Source: Candidatus Geothermarchaeum rappei (GTDB taxonomy: Archaea > Thermoproteota > Nitrososphaeria > Geothermarchaeales > JDFR-13). From it: 64,000 nt of DNA. Both the position numbers and the translations under genes were made by a program. Under the pieces are notes generated by a model that searched no databases, was not told the DNA's origin, and worked only from the letters and a program-made list of their open reading frames with translations. The first letter of the stretch is position 1, and each line of letters starts with the position of its first letter. Positions 1 through 7,691 of this stretch are shown here, one piece after another. Location: assembly GCA_002011085.2 (NCBI GenBank), contig MTMB02000001.1, forward strand, positions 539,820 to 603,819, read 5' to 3'.

Positions 1-338
1 TTCTCGGGGGCAACTTGATATGTCTTCGCCCCATGTATCTCAGCGATCTCCCTAAACCTATCTATGAAGAAGCCCTTGTTTATAACTAGGAAGTTGTCCC
101 CAGGTTCAAGCACAGTGCTTATACCCATCTCCACGACAGACGTCCCTGCCCCAGGATAGATATGTACCTGTTGCCTAGTTCCGAATATCTTCTTTAGCTT
201 ATCAATCACCCTAAAGTATATTTTAACCCATTCATCTCCATAGTGTGCCATGATCTTTGATGTAAGACTCATCTGCGCCTCAGGATACGGCTCAACAGGA
301 CCGGGTATCATTAGAAAAGGAGGGTCGAACTCAGTCAT
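1..338 (-). CDS. Class V (alanine-glyoxylate/serine-pyruvate type) aminotransferase, N-terminal part
   Basis: The frame starts at ATG 338 and runs off the left edge, giving 112 residues. It opens with the segment LMIPGPVEPYPEAQ and continues with KIFGTRQQVHIYPGAGTS and LEPGDNFLVINKGFF, which is the usual N-terminal half of fold-type I, class V aminotransferases that use glyoxylate or pyruvate as amino acceptor. The PLP lysine lies outside the window, so catalytic competence and substrate cannot be judged. The gene is the first visible one on this strand; its upstream region (339-403) is AT-rich with TTAAATAAATA. It is likely a complete gene cut by the window edge, not a pseudogene. Confidence 0.85.
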   Translation of the reverse strand, partial: MTEFDPPFLMIPGPVEPYPEAQMSLTSKIMAHYGDEWVKIYFRVIDKLKKIFGTRQQVHIYPGAGTSVVEMGISTVLEPGDNFLVINKGFFIDRFREIAEIHGAKTYQVAPE

Positions 339-403
339 TTTAAATCAAATTAAATAAATATGGTTACAACCCTTAATAAGGTAGATTATAACTGGTGGAG
401 GGA

Positions 404-1510
404 TTAGCTTATCCTCTCCACCTTCACATCCATTTCTTCTAGATACCCCATGAACATCCTATAAAGCCTATCATCCATACCCACATATTCAGGTGGATAT
501 AATCCAGATGAATCTATTTCTCCCCTGTATCCGAGTAGGATCATTGCTACGGCAGTACTCCCAGTCACGATAGACATTCCTGAAAACCTCCGCTTCTCAT
601 CAAATGACTGCTGAAGTAGATATTCCCGTTTCATATCATCCTTCTCACCGAGTATATAGAGGATCACCCTGTCTCTAAATCTATTCTCCATAGATGTCTC
701 CAAGATTTCTGCAAGAACTTCTATGGGCTTAACGACAGTTTCTCCAACCCTAATATCTTTATAGCTTAGTAGCCCGAGCCATTTGAGGAACCTCATTAAA
801 AATACATGGCCTCTATATCTTAATGTAAACTCCTTCATATTAGGGACATGCGACATGGTCTTTAATAGACTTCTTAATCCATCACTGGCGAAATACTCCA
901 TCTCACCAACCCCAGGTATATGGATCATGCCTGTAGTCTCAAGTGGATCGACTTCAGCGACTTCCCCATCTATGATTATCCTAGCAGGCCTGATATACTC
1001 CTCAAGTAAGTCTATGGGAGACCATGTCAAAGCCATGCCTAGGAATTCGTCTGGCTTATATGATATCCCCCCGACGTATATCTCTATCTTATCCGCTCCC
1101 CCTAAATCTCTATCTAGATGTGCTGCTATGACGTTTGATAAGCCTGGGGCGACTCCAGCATCAGGCATATACAAGACATTATGTTTTTCAGCGATCTCTC
1201 CAAGCCTCCACATATCTTCTGGATAGAATGATATGTCAATGATATTCTTACCATTCTCCAGTATGTTCACAAGCCCCCTGTAGGCTATCGAACCGGGTAA
1301 CGCGGTTAGAACCCAATCAACATCCCTAGTCATATCACGAACATCGTTTTTATCAAGTATATCGCCCCTCCTCGTCTCAAAACCATCTTTGAAATACTCC
1401 AGTTTCCTTGGGTCGATATCTGCTATAGCTATATTAAGCCCAGCATCCCTCAGTTTCTCCGCCATATAAATACCTATCCTCCCAGCTCCCACCAGTAATA
1501 TATCGGCCAT
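404..1510 (-). CDS. Saccharopine dehydrogenase-like NAD(P)-dependent oxidoreductase
   Basis: A Rossmann nucleotide-binding motif GAGRIG is at residues 8-13, followed by an acidic residue pair after the second strand (ADIDPRK), which favours NAD. The segment MPDAGVAPGLSNVIAAHL near residue 115 is the hallmark that joins the cofactor and substrate domains in saccharopine dehydrogenase and related lysine or carboxynorspermidine dehydrogenases. At 368 residues the length fits that family. I chose ATG 1510 because the alternative GTG 1522 adds only four residues and GGGGAT lies in front of the ATG. The exact substrate (lysine, saccharopine or another amino acid) is not readable from sequence. The neighbouring aminotransferase fits an amino-acid metabolism role but they are not clearly one operon. 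Confidence 0.8.
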   Translation of the reverse strand: MADILLVGAGRIGIYMAEKLRDAGLNIAIADIDPRKLEYFKDGFETRRGDILDKNDVRDMTRDVDWVLTALPGSIAYRGLVNILENGKNIIDISFYPEDMWRLGEIAEKHNVLYMPDAGVAPGLSNVIAAHLDRDLGGADKIEIYVGGISYKPDEFLGMALTWSPIDLLEEYIRPARIIIDGEVAEVDPLETTGMIHIPGVGEMEYFASDGLRSLLKTMSHVPNMKEFTLRYRGHVFLMRFLKWLGLLSYKDIRVGETVVKPIEVLAEILETSMENRFRDRVILYILGEKDDMKREYLLQQSFDEKRRFSGMSIVTGSTAVAMILLGYRGEIDSSGLYPPEYVGMDDRLYRMFMGYLEEMDVKVERIS

Positions 1511-1593
1511 AAGAATCCCCACGAAAAAATCAGTATAAAATATCTATTATCACAGGGGATTATAATTTAATAGAGGTTTTACGGTGGTCTCAG

Positions 1594-2574
1594 TTGCAGT
1601 GTAAAAGGTTTGGAAAAACCGATATGAAGTTTAGTGTTATTGGGTTAGGTGCTTGGCAGGCTGGTATGAAGAGCTGGGGGAAAAACTATACTATTGAGGA
1701 TGTTATGAAGGCAATTGAAACCGCGTTTGAGGAGGGAATAAACTTTGTGGATACCGCGGAGATATATGGCGGGGGTAGGTCGGAGGAGGTTCTTGGCCGT
1801 GTCCTTAGGGCCTGGGGAGACAGTATATTTGTAGCGACTAAGGTCTCTGGATATAATGCTAGGCCGGGTAGGATCGAGAAGTCTCTAAAAGCGAGTTTAA
1901 GGAGGCTGAATAGACGATGTGTAGACCTATATCAGGTTCACTGGCCTCCCAGCATATACACCTCTCTTCCAAAAGTTGCTAGGGAGCTAGAGATGCTTGT
2001 GGATAAGGGGCTGGTAAGATATATCGGTGTGAGCAACTTTCCCCGTGATATTTTAGAGGAGTTCATGGGATATATGCGGAAATATGAGGTGGTGAGTAAT
2101 CAGGTGAGGTATAGTCTTCTACATAGGGCGGTTGAAAATGATCTTTATCCATTTATGAAGGAAAGCAACATTGAATTAATTGCATGGAGCCCTCTGGATA
2201 AAGGAGTCTTGGCGGGTAAATTTAAGGCGGATGCACCTGCTAAATATATGGATTCTGGATTTAGGAGGGTTAGGAAAGCCCGTGGGCTAATAAATAAGCT
2301 ACGTGAAATAGCCGATAAACATGGGGTGTCTATGGCCCAAGTAAGTCTCGCCTGGCTGGTGGCGAAGGGAGCATATCCTATACCTGGTGCCAAACGCCCC
2401 TCCCAGGCTAGAGACAATGCAAGTGCCGGGGACCTACGCTTAGATCCGGATGAAGTTAGTGTGTTAGACGACTTATCTCTAGATTTTAGATATGGTGATG
2501 TAGGGACTATAATGCCTAGGGTGATACCCAATATACTGCAGCAGGTATTTATTGGGATACTGGGAGGAATCTAA
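1594..2574 (+). CDS. Aldo/keto reductase
   Basis: This 326-residue protein carries the aldo/keto reductase catalytic tetrad: Asp53 and Tyr58 (VDTAEIYGGG), Lys83 (VATKV) and His116 (DLYQVHWPP). Further family marks are IGVSNFPRDIL and AWSPLDKGVLAGKF, and the C-terminal IPGAKRPSQARDNA that contacts the NADPH phosphate. It should fold as a TIM barrel and reduce aldehydes or ketones in the cytoplasm with NADPH; the substrate is unknown. It begins at TTG 1594 behind GGTGG. It is convergent with the metallo-hydrolase gene, whose stop is only 7 bp away, so the two 3' ends almost touch. Confidence 0.9.
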   Translation: MQCKRFGKTDMKFSVIGLGAWQAGMKSWGKNYTIEDVMKAIETAFEEGINFVDTAEIYGGGRSEEVLGRVLRAWGDSIFVATKVSGYNARPGRIEKSLKASLRRLNRRCVDLYQVHWPPSIYTSLPKVARELEMLVDKGLVRYIGVSNFPRDILEEFMGYMRKYEVVSNQVRYSLLHRAVENDLYPFMKESNIELIAWSPLDKGVLAGKFKADAPAKYMDSGFRRVRKARGLINKLREIADKHGVSMAQVSLAWLVAKGAYPIPGAKRPSQARDNASAGDLRLDPDEVSVLDDLSLDFRYGDVGTIMPRVIPNILQQVFIGILGGI

Positions 2575-2581
2575 GCGGGTG

Positions 2582-3619
2582 TTACAGGAGTATATCCTCC
2601 TCCAACCTCCTCCTCAACTCCTCTTCTTCAATAATAGACCTATATAGATACACCTGATCCGTCATCTCCCTGGATAAGTATCCTCTTTTATACAGGTATA
2701 TCACGTGGGCGGCGGCCTCGCTGAAAGCAAAGAACTTTTGGATGAGCGGAAAGTCCTTCCATGGAAGGTCAATATCCCAATCCATTTTCGTAGCCATCTC
2801 ATATATCGTTTTTCCACCTTTCAATACTAACCTATTCACCTCTAGAAGCCTCTCAATATGGTGTCTTCTGAGCTCATCTACCCTATTGAATATGTCTTTA
2901 CTCGGATCCCCATGTCCAGGGAGATAAATGTCTATTGGCTTTTCACCAACCTTCTTGAGGCTCTCAAAATACTCGTTTAAAGGATCTTCATCCTCTCTAA
3001 GCGGTATCCTTATATTGGGAGTTATACTGGGGAGTATATGATCTCCGCTTAAGAGCATCCTTGTCTTAGGTAGGTAGAGGCATATATGTCCTCTTGAATG
3101 ACCAGGTGTCCATACAGTCTCAATCGTGGTGTTCGAGACCCTTATCCTATCTCTATCCGATAATAGATTATCGTATTTGATCTCGGAGTAGATCTTCCTA
3201 TTTACAAAGCCTGGATGATGTGTTGCAAGCATGTCTATAACTTCTGTGGGCACCCCATTTGATTCCAATACCTCTCTATAAACTGTTAATGTGTCATCCA
3301 GTGCCATGACAATCTCGTTTATGTTCTGGACTTCTGTTTCATGGATATATACCTCTGCACCTGAAACCTTCTGTAGATAATATGCTCCTCCAATGTGGTC
3401 TACATGGAGATGAGTTATGATAATATGTCTAATATCTTCAATGTTATATCCATATTCATCTAATTGTCTCTCGAGGCTTTTTATAGAGTCAGGGAGGCCT
3501 ATCCCAGGATCTATAATGACCAGATCATCACCGGTATCGATCAGATAGGAGTTAACTACCTTCAAAGCTGGGATTGGAATTGATACCCTGAGTAAATAAA
3601 TGTTTGATTCGATTTTCAT
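2582..3619 (-). CDS. MBL-fold metallo-hydrolase
   Basis: The metallo-beta-lactamase zinc motif HxHxDH is intact at residues 70-75 (THLHVDH), and later ligands are visible in TPGHSRGHICLYLP and LPGHGDP. After the about 230-residue MBL core there is a helical C-terminal domain that starts at RRHHIERLLEVNRL and ends in KRGYLSREM, a layout seen in LACTB2-like and glyoxalase II-like hydrolases of archaea and actinobacteria. A thioester or phosphodiester substrate is possible; none can be named. The gene stands alone behind a promoter region with a short palindrome at 3676-3693. The start ATG 3619 follows an AGGG sequence. Confidence 0.85.
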   Translation of the reverse strand: MKIESNIYLLRVSIPIPALKVVNSYLIDTGDDLVIIDPGIGLPDSIKSLERQLDEYGYNIEDIRHIIITHLHVDHIGGAYYLQKVSGAEVYIHETEVQNINEIVMALDDTLTVYREVLESNGVPTEVIDMLATHHPGFVNRKIYSEIKYDNLLSDRDRIRVSNTTIETVWTPGHSRGHICLYLPKTRMLLSGDHILPSITPNIRIPLREDEDPLNEYFESLKKVGEKPIDIYLPGHGDPSKDIFNRVDELRRHHIERLLEVNRLVLKGGKTIYEMATKMDWDIDLPWKDFPLIQKFFAFSEAAAHVIYLYKRGYLSREMTDQVYLYRSIIEEEELRRRLEEDILL

Positions 3620-3675
3620 CCCTTCACATCCTCGATTCTTCCTTAATCCCCTATATAAATGTGATTAATATGCTA

Positions 3676-3693
3676 ACATTCTAATAAGAATGT
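3676..3693. promoter_or_regulatory. Perfect inverted repeat upstream of the MBL hydrolase gene
   Basis: ACATTCT and AGAATGT form a perfect 7-bp inverted repeat with a 4-nt centre in the 87-bp gap between sfsA and the metallo-hydrolase gene. Read on the minus strand it lies upstream of a TATA-like CATTTATATAGG. It could be an operator of an activator, or a weak hairpin at the sfsA 3' end. No evidence separates these options. Confidence 0.3.
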
Positions 3694-3706
3694 CACGGAA
3701 TCAAGT

Positions 3707-4462
3707 CTACCTATGTTTGATAAAAGAGTCCAGCCACCTCCCACAGATGGGTAGATCAGCGTTCTCTAGATAAATGTCTCCACTACTACTCATATATATG
3801 GAAACCCCCATTATCTCAACTCCAGATTCATACGCTTCCCTCATAAGCCTAGCCACTTGAGGATCGCCTTCTTCATAGGGTTTTACACATCTCGCCCCTG
3901 GGAATCCTGCTACAAAAATCAGGAGCCCTTTCTTCCCTGACCCAACGATCTCCATAAGCGTCTTAATATGTCTTCTACCACGTAGGCTGGGGCAATCTGG
4001 ATACATAGCCTCTCTATCTGGGCCCTTGAGAACAGCGCTTTTCATCTCCACATAATACTTTACTCCACTGCATTCAATGATATAGTCAAGAACTGAACCG
4101 TATATCCTCGGGTTCTTAGCAATTATCCTACAGTCCCTAAACCTTTCTATTAATCCACTGCTAAATGCATATTCAAATGCCTTAGCCTGGGTTAATGTAT
4201 CTATAATCGCATATGCATCTTCGTCTTCAACAGCTATTATCCTGTATTTTAGTTTAGGCGCGGTTATCCTAGTTAGGAGAACCGTTTTACCCCTAACTAT
4301 ATATTCCTCCAGTCTACCTGTGTTTGTTAAATGCGCCTTGATAGCCTTGCTATTAACATTAACCTCCACTGTAAACCTATTGAGTCTCTTTACTAATCTC
4401 CCGGGAAAAACGCTTGTCTCTATAAGCTTGGTATGCAACTTACACTGCACCCATTTATTCAA
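3707..4462 (-). CDS. sfsA: SfsA family DNA/RNA nuclease-like protein
   Basis: At 251 residues this has the length of SfsA. It shows an N-terminal OB-like part with AHLTNTGRLEEYIVRGKTV, then the nuclease-like signature SVLDYIIECSGVKYYVEMKS followed by MYPDCPSLRGRRHIKTLMEI. The Asp and the ExK pair (VEMK) resemble a PD-(D/E)xK active site. E. coli SfsA was named for stimulation of sugar fermentation and binds DNA; the biological role is poorly defined, particularly in archaea. The gene starts at TTG 4462 and overlaps the CoA-binding protein gene by 8 bp, so the two are translationally coupled. GTG 4450 is an alternative start. Confidence 0.9.
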   Translation of the reverse strand: MNKWVQCKLHTKLIETSVFPGRLVKRLNRFTVEVNVNSKAIKAHLTNTGRLEEYIVRGKTVLLTRITAPKLKYRIIAVEDEDAYAIIDTLTQAKAFEYAFSSGLIERFRDCRIIAKNPRIYGSVLDYIIECSGVKYYVEMKSAVLKGPDREAMYPDCPSLRGRRHIKTLMEIVGSGKKGLLIFVAGFPGARCVKPYEEGDPQVARLMREAYESGVEIMGVSIYMSSSGDIYLENADLPICGRWLDSFIKHR

Positions 4463-4874
4463 ATAACCTACTGTATTCTCTCTTCATGCACCTGTTCCAT
4501 ACAATGGTTATCCCCGCATTCCTAGCTATCTCAACAGCATCTGGATGATATATCCCTTCCTGCAACCAAATTACCTTCGGCCGCTTCTTAACGGCTTCTC
4601 TAACGATATCTGGAGTTTCTTCACTAGGCCTAAATACATCCACAATATCTACCTCACCAGGGACTTCACTAATGCTCTTATATACCTTCATCCCAGAGAT
4701 CTCTTCAGCAACCGGGTTCACTGGTATGATATCATATCCCCTCTCTTTAAGATACATAGGAACGTAATGAGCTGGTTTTTCAGGGTTTCTAGACATTCCT
4801 ATGACAGCAATCCTCTTTAGCTTGAATATCTCTCTAATCTGGTCATCAGTTAAACCATCCCTTGGAATACTCAT
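4455..4874 (-). CDS. CoA-binding protein (CoA_binding_2/YccU family)
   Basis: This 139-residue protein is a single Rossmann-like CoA_binding_2 domain. It has the nucleotide-binding loop IAVIGMSRNPEKPAHYVPMYL, then IIPVNP, the DIVDVFRP segment and VIWLQEGIYHPDAV, all typical of the YccU group. Members bind CoA or a CoA-like ligand in the cytoplasm, without known catalysis. It is the promoter-proximal gene of a two-gene unit with sfsA. GGGTGG lies in front of ATG 4874. The promoter faces that of the superoxide reductase gene in a 130-bp divergent region. Confidence 0.88.
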   Translation of the reverse strand: MSIPRDGLTDDQIREIFKLKRIAVIGMSRNPEKPAHYVPMYLKERGYDIIPVNPVAEEISGMKVYKSISEVPGEVDIVDVFRPSEETPDIVREAVKKRPKVIWLQEGIYHPDAVEIARNAGITIVWNRCMKREYSRLFE

Positions 4875-4960
4875 GTTTCTGCCACCCTCAAAAAAAATTC
4901 ACTATATCTTCTGTACCTATAAATAATGTAAGCCGGGGGTTTATATAACATTGTTAAAAT

Positions 4961-4997
4961 TTTAAATAAGGCTATAGTAGAATATTATTTCTTGGTG
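4961..4997 (+). promoter_or_regulatory. TATA-like box and Shine-Dalgarno for the superoxide reductase gene
   Basis: TTTAAATA at 4961-4968 is a TATA-like box. Transcription would begin about 25-30 nt downstream, leaving a leader of roughly 10-15 nt that contains GGTG (4994-4997). That sequence is 7 nt before GTG 5005 and decides the start. Confidence 0.5.
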
Positions 4998-5004
4998 TTG
5001 TTCT

Positions 5005-5379
5005 GTGACAGACTTTGGAAGTCTAATATATTCTCAGGATAAGGCTTCTGGAGAAGCCATTGGAAAAGTAGAGACTCATACTCCCAAGATTGATGCGCCT
5101 CAAAAGGTCAAGGCTGGTGAGGCCTTTACAGTGAGGGTCAGCGTAGGACCACATCCAAATACTGTACCGCATTCAATTAGATATATCGAGCTTTACTTCT
5201 ATGAGGATGGAAGGGCTTTCAACCCAATATCACTAGCAAAGATACATCTTACACCTGAATATGCCGATCCCGATGTTACTTTTACATTGAGGCTTAAGAA
5301 GAGTGGTATACTCTATGCAGTTGAATACTGTAACCTACATGGCCTGTGGGAGGCTAGGAAGAAAATCGATGTAGAGTGA
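5005..5379 (+). CDS. Superoxide reductase (neelaredoxin, class II SOR), lysine-less variant
   Basis: This is a one-iron superoxide reductase, which reduces superoxide to hydrogen peroxide in the cytoplasm. The 124-residue chain has all five ligands of the square-pyramidal Fe centre: His25, His50, His56, Cys109 and His112 (motifs ETH, PHPNTVPH and EYCNLHG). It lacks the N-terminal desulforedoxin Cys cluster, so it is neelaredoxin-like. The loop residue that is Lys in most SORs (EKH motif) is Thr24 here, next to conserved Glu23. The same E-T-H replacement is known from Ignicoccus hospitalis. The start is GTG 5005. The gene is convergent with a ferritin-VIT iron transporter gene, in line with an iron and oxygen stress role. 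Confidence 0.92.
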   Translation: MTDFGSLIYSQDKASGEAIGKVETHTPKIDAPQKVKAGEAFTVRVSVGPHPNTVPHSIRYIELYFYEDGRAFNPISLAKIHLTPEYADPDVTFTLRLKKSGILYAVEYCNLHGLWEARKKIDVE

Positions 5380-5394
5380 CTTTCTAAGCCTTTT

Positions 5395-5415
5395 CACCGT
5401 CTCCTTTTTATATCT
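5395..5415 (+). terminator. Probable U-rich terminator after the SOR gene
   Basis: The 58-bp convergent gap after the SOR stop contains a pyrimidine-rich stretch ending in CTCCTTTTTATATC. Archaeal termination usually needs only such a U-tract. No strong hairpin is seen. Confidence 0.35.
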
Positions 5416-5437
5416 CATACTCAGCTCTATAGGTCTT

Positions 5438-6556
5438 CTACGCAACTGAAATGCCAAAGAAGATTGAGGCTACTAACCCTATTAGAAACGTTATCGTCGC
5501 TGCTCCAAGGCCTGCTATGACGAGCTCAATCATCTTCCGTAGAATGGGGAGTCTAGCAACTAAGGCAATTATAAACCCGGTTATTCCTAGCATAAACGCG
5601 GCTATGAGAAACGATATCGGTATGCCAAGTGATATGCTTAGGCCAAGATAATATGGTGTAAGAGGTATTAATGCACCCATAATATAGAAGATACCTGTGT
5701 ATAAACCCGCTTTAAACGGATTCTCTAAAGCCTCCTCTTTAAGACCATATTCTTCTTCCGCGATCATCTTACCTAATAGCTCATTATCCCTCGATGCCTC
5801 GGTGGATATCCTATCTGCAGTCTCCTCGCTGAAGCCTTTTTTCTTCATATACTCCCGGATCCTAGATATAAATACTCCAGCTACGTATTTGGAAGCCAGC
5901 TTAACCCTAGCCAATATACCCTGTCTAACTTGCTTCTGGGCCTTGACGCTGGTATATGTGCTTATCCCCATTGATAATGCACCGGCTATCCCCACGATCG
6001 TGCTTCCCAACGCGACGTGGAAAGGGGATCCATATGCCCCCGCTAATCCAGCTGAGACGGATAATATCTCCACCAATCCATCGCTCATCCCCAGTACTGC
6101 ATCTCTGACATGATCAATAAAGTCTTGGAATAGCGACTCCTCTTCCGCAAGCTCCTCTTCATGTAGCAGTTCATCTTCAAGAATCTTCTTCAACTCTTTC
6201 TTCTCCTCTCCACTTAACTCATCGCTCTCCAAGAGCTTTGAGTATATGCTTATAGCGTCATTCTCCGACAACTCTAGTATCCTTAGTGATAGGCTTATTC
6301 CCAGTAATCTCAGTAATAGGACTTGGAGGAATAGTTTCGTTCTATTGACTTTGATATTCCGTGTATCTACTCCTCTTTTATCTAGGAATCTCTTCCAATA
6401 CTCTGCATGCTCCTCCTCCATCTCAGCTATTCTAGTTAGCTTCTCGGATGCTGACTTCCCTTTATGGAATTCCGCCATCTTCCTATAGATCTCTTTGGAA
6501 TATAACTCGTCTAAAAGAGATTTCTCGGCATATCTAATTACATCCATTTTATCCAT
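5438..6556 (-). CDS. Ferritin-like/VIT1-CCC1 fusion, iron (manganese) transporter
   Basis: The first about 140 residues form a rubrerythrin-like four-helix domain with di-iron type ligands (LLDELYSKEIYRKMAEFH, AEMEEEHAEYWKRF and a second E-rich helix around DELLHEEELAEEE). This is followed by a VIT1/CCC1 membrane domain that begins at FIDHVRDAVLGMSDGLVEI and has about five membrane segments. Such Er-VIT fusions export or sequester Fe(II) or Mn(II) across the membrane and are linked to peroxide resistance in bacteria (MbfA). The 372-residue length fits. The gene is convergent with the superoxide reductase, 58 bp apart. ATG 6556 and ATG 6547 are both possible starts. Confidence 0.9.
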   Translation of the reverse strand: MDKMDVIRYAEKSLLDELYSKEIYRKMAEFHKGKSASEKLTRIAEMEEEHAEYWKRFLDKRGVDTRNIKVNRTKLFLQVLLLRLLGISLSLRILELSENDAISIYSKLLESDELSGEEKKELKKILEDELLHEEELAEEESLFQDFIDHVRDAVLGMSDGLVEILSVSAGLAGAYGSPFHVALGSTIVGIAGALSMGISTYTSVKAQKQVRQGILARVKLASKYVAGVFISRIREYMKKKGFSEETADRISTEASRDNELLGKMIAEEEYGLKEEALENPFKAGLYTGIFYIMGALIPLTPYYLGLSISLGIPISFLIAAFMLGITGFIIALVARLPILRKMIELVIAGLGAATITFLIGLVASIFFGISVA

Positions 6557-6670
6557 CTCACATCTCCCAATAAACCAGGATCACCATAAACATCTGTGTA
6601 ATAAAAATTAATTTATTAGATATTTCCTTAAATTATGATTTAAATCGGTGCTATACATTATTGCTCCTAG

Positions 6671-7228
6671 TTATCTCACTAGCTTCTCTAAAATGTCCCT
6701 CACTTGGCTCGATATACTATCCATGTCTGAGGAGGATAATGCGAATACCCCTACCGAGCCTATAAACATAATTGACTGTAGGATCTTCTCGCTTATGCTT
6801 CCTGTGACGAATCCACCTCTAATGTAAAATCTCCTCCTTCCAAATATCCTCTCATCTCCATATGGCCATAGCCAATATATCCCTGTCTTAGTTAGTGAAT
6901 CCATTAACAGATGGCTTGTATAACCAGTGAAGCCTCCTAATAAAGTGTATAAATCCCAATTGGAGACATAGCCGAGGATAATGAGCAATGGAATCAGTAT
7001 CCACAAGTTGTGTAGTATTGTCCTATGCATTCCTCTACCTCTTGAAAACTTATACCAGATCTTTTTAGCTAACCCCTCTTTTCTAAACCACACCTTATCC
7101 ATATACCAGTCTATATCAGGTAGAAACGCAGTTACACCAATGAGTATAATATACTCGATTGGAAGACCGAAATAATACATTATAGAGCCTAAAAATAATC
7201 CGAAAGTTATATGTGTTTTCTTCTGCAT
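6671..7228 (-). CDS. YdjM/DUF457-like integral membrane protein (predicted metal-dependent hydrolase)
   Basis: This 185-residue membrane protein has the conserved arrangement of the DUF457/YdjM family: a His in the first helix region (KKTHITFGLFLG), an FLPDIDW motif, the MHRTILHN motif and SHLLMDSLTKTGIYWLWP near the end, with four to five membrane segments. The invariant His and Asp residues suggest a metal site, and the family is annotated as membrane-bound metal-dependent hydrolase. Its substrate is unknown. It follows the VIT gene's promoter region on the same strand and appears monocistronic. Confidence 0.8.
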   Translation of the reverse strand: MQKKTHITFGLFLGSIMYYFGLPIEYIILIGVTAFLPDIDWYMDKVWFRKEGLAKKIWYKFSRGRGMHRTILHNLWILIPLLIILGYVSNWDLYTLLGGFTGYTSHLLMDSLTKTGIYWLWPYGDERIFGRRRFYIRGGFVTGSISEKILQSIMFIGSVGVFALSSSDMDSISSQVRDILEKLVR

Positions 7229-7351
7229 TATCGATACCTAAAATTATATTATATCTATAATGTTTAGATAAAATGATGCAGATGGCAAAAGACGTTAAGT
7301 AGAGCTAACTATTTCAATAGGAAAAAAATAATGAGATATGTGGATAGGCAT

Positions 7352-7519
7352 CTACTTAGAGAGTTGTTTTAACGCTTCCTCAATGGATTTAATGGCCCTC
7401 TCAATCTTCTCCCTCTTGCTCTCGGGAATGTCTTCAACAAAATTGTATATCACCATCAGTCTGTTCCTCGTTTCATTTAGTATTGCGAATGCCTCGACAC
7501 TTGCATCGAGCATTGTCAT
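7352..7519 (-). CDS. Small hypothetical protein (55 aa)
   Basis: I read an ORF from ATG 7519 to TAG at 7352-7354 on the minus strand. It encodes 55 residues beginning MTMLDASVEAFAILNETRN and ending KSIEEALKQLSK. The sequence is amphipathic and charged, predicted to form two helices separated by EDIPESK. There is no Cys or membrane segment. Support comes from a GGTG at the correct distance (AGGTGTTTAGCT before ATG) and a TATA-like CTTAAATTA further upstream around 7561-7570. A second ATG two codons later is an alternative start. I do not recognise the family. It lies downstream of the ABC exporter genes but behind its own promoter region with unusual repeats. Confidence 0.6.
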   Translation of the reverse strand: MTMLDASVEAFAILNETRNRLMVIYNFVEDIPESKREKIERAIKSIEEALKQLSK

Positions 7520-7570
7520 TAGCTAAACACCTAGACATTTTTTAGGTATAATCCTAAAAAATTAATTTAA

Positions 7571-7690
7571 GTATAAACGAATCCAGCGATGTATAACTAT
7601 GTATAGCCACTGTATAAACGCTGTCTCAATGTTAATATACGTTGCGATGAACGTATAAACACCATCTACCGGTGGATTATAGTATAAATG
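7571..7690. repeat. Phased GTATAAAC repeat array
   Basis: GTATAAAC occurs at 7571, 7612 and 7653, exactly 41 bp apart, and GTATAAAT occurs at 7682. Degenerate copies GTATAACT (7591) and GTATAGCC (7601) fall between, so copies sit near multiples of one helical turn. A near-palindrome ATCTACCGGTGGAT lies at 7664-7677. The array separates the stop of the ABC permease gene from the start of the small 55-residue ORF, both on the minus strand. Read on that strand the unit is GTTTATAC, which resembles a TATA box. Confidence 0.6.
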
Positions 7691-7691
7691 A

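Noticed and set aside
7571-7690. GTATAAAC array as a possible CRISPR
   Set aside because: The repeated unit is only 8-9 bp, spacers share similarity and there are no cas genes nearby; it is treated as a regulatory repeat.
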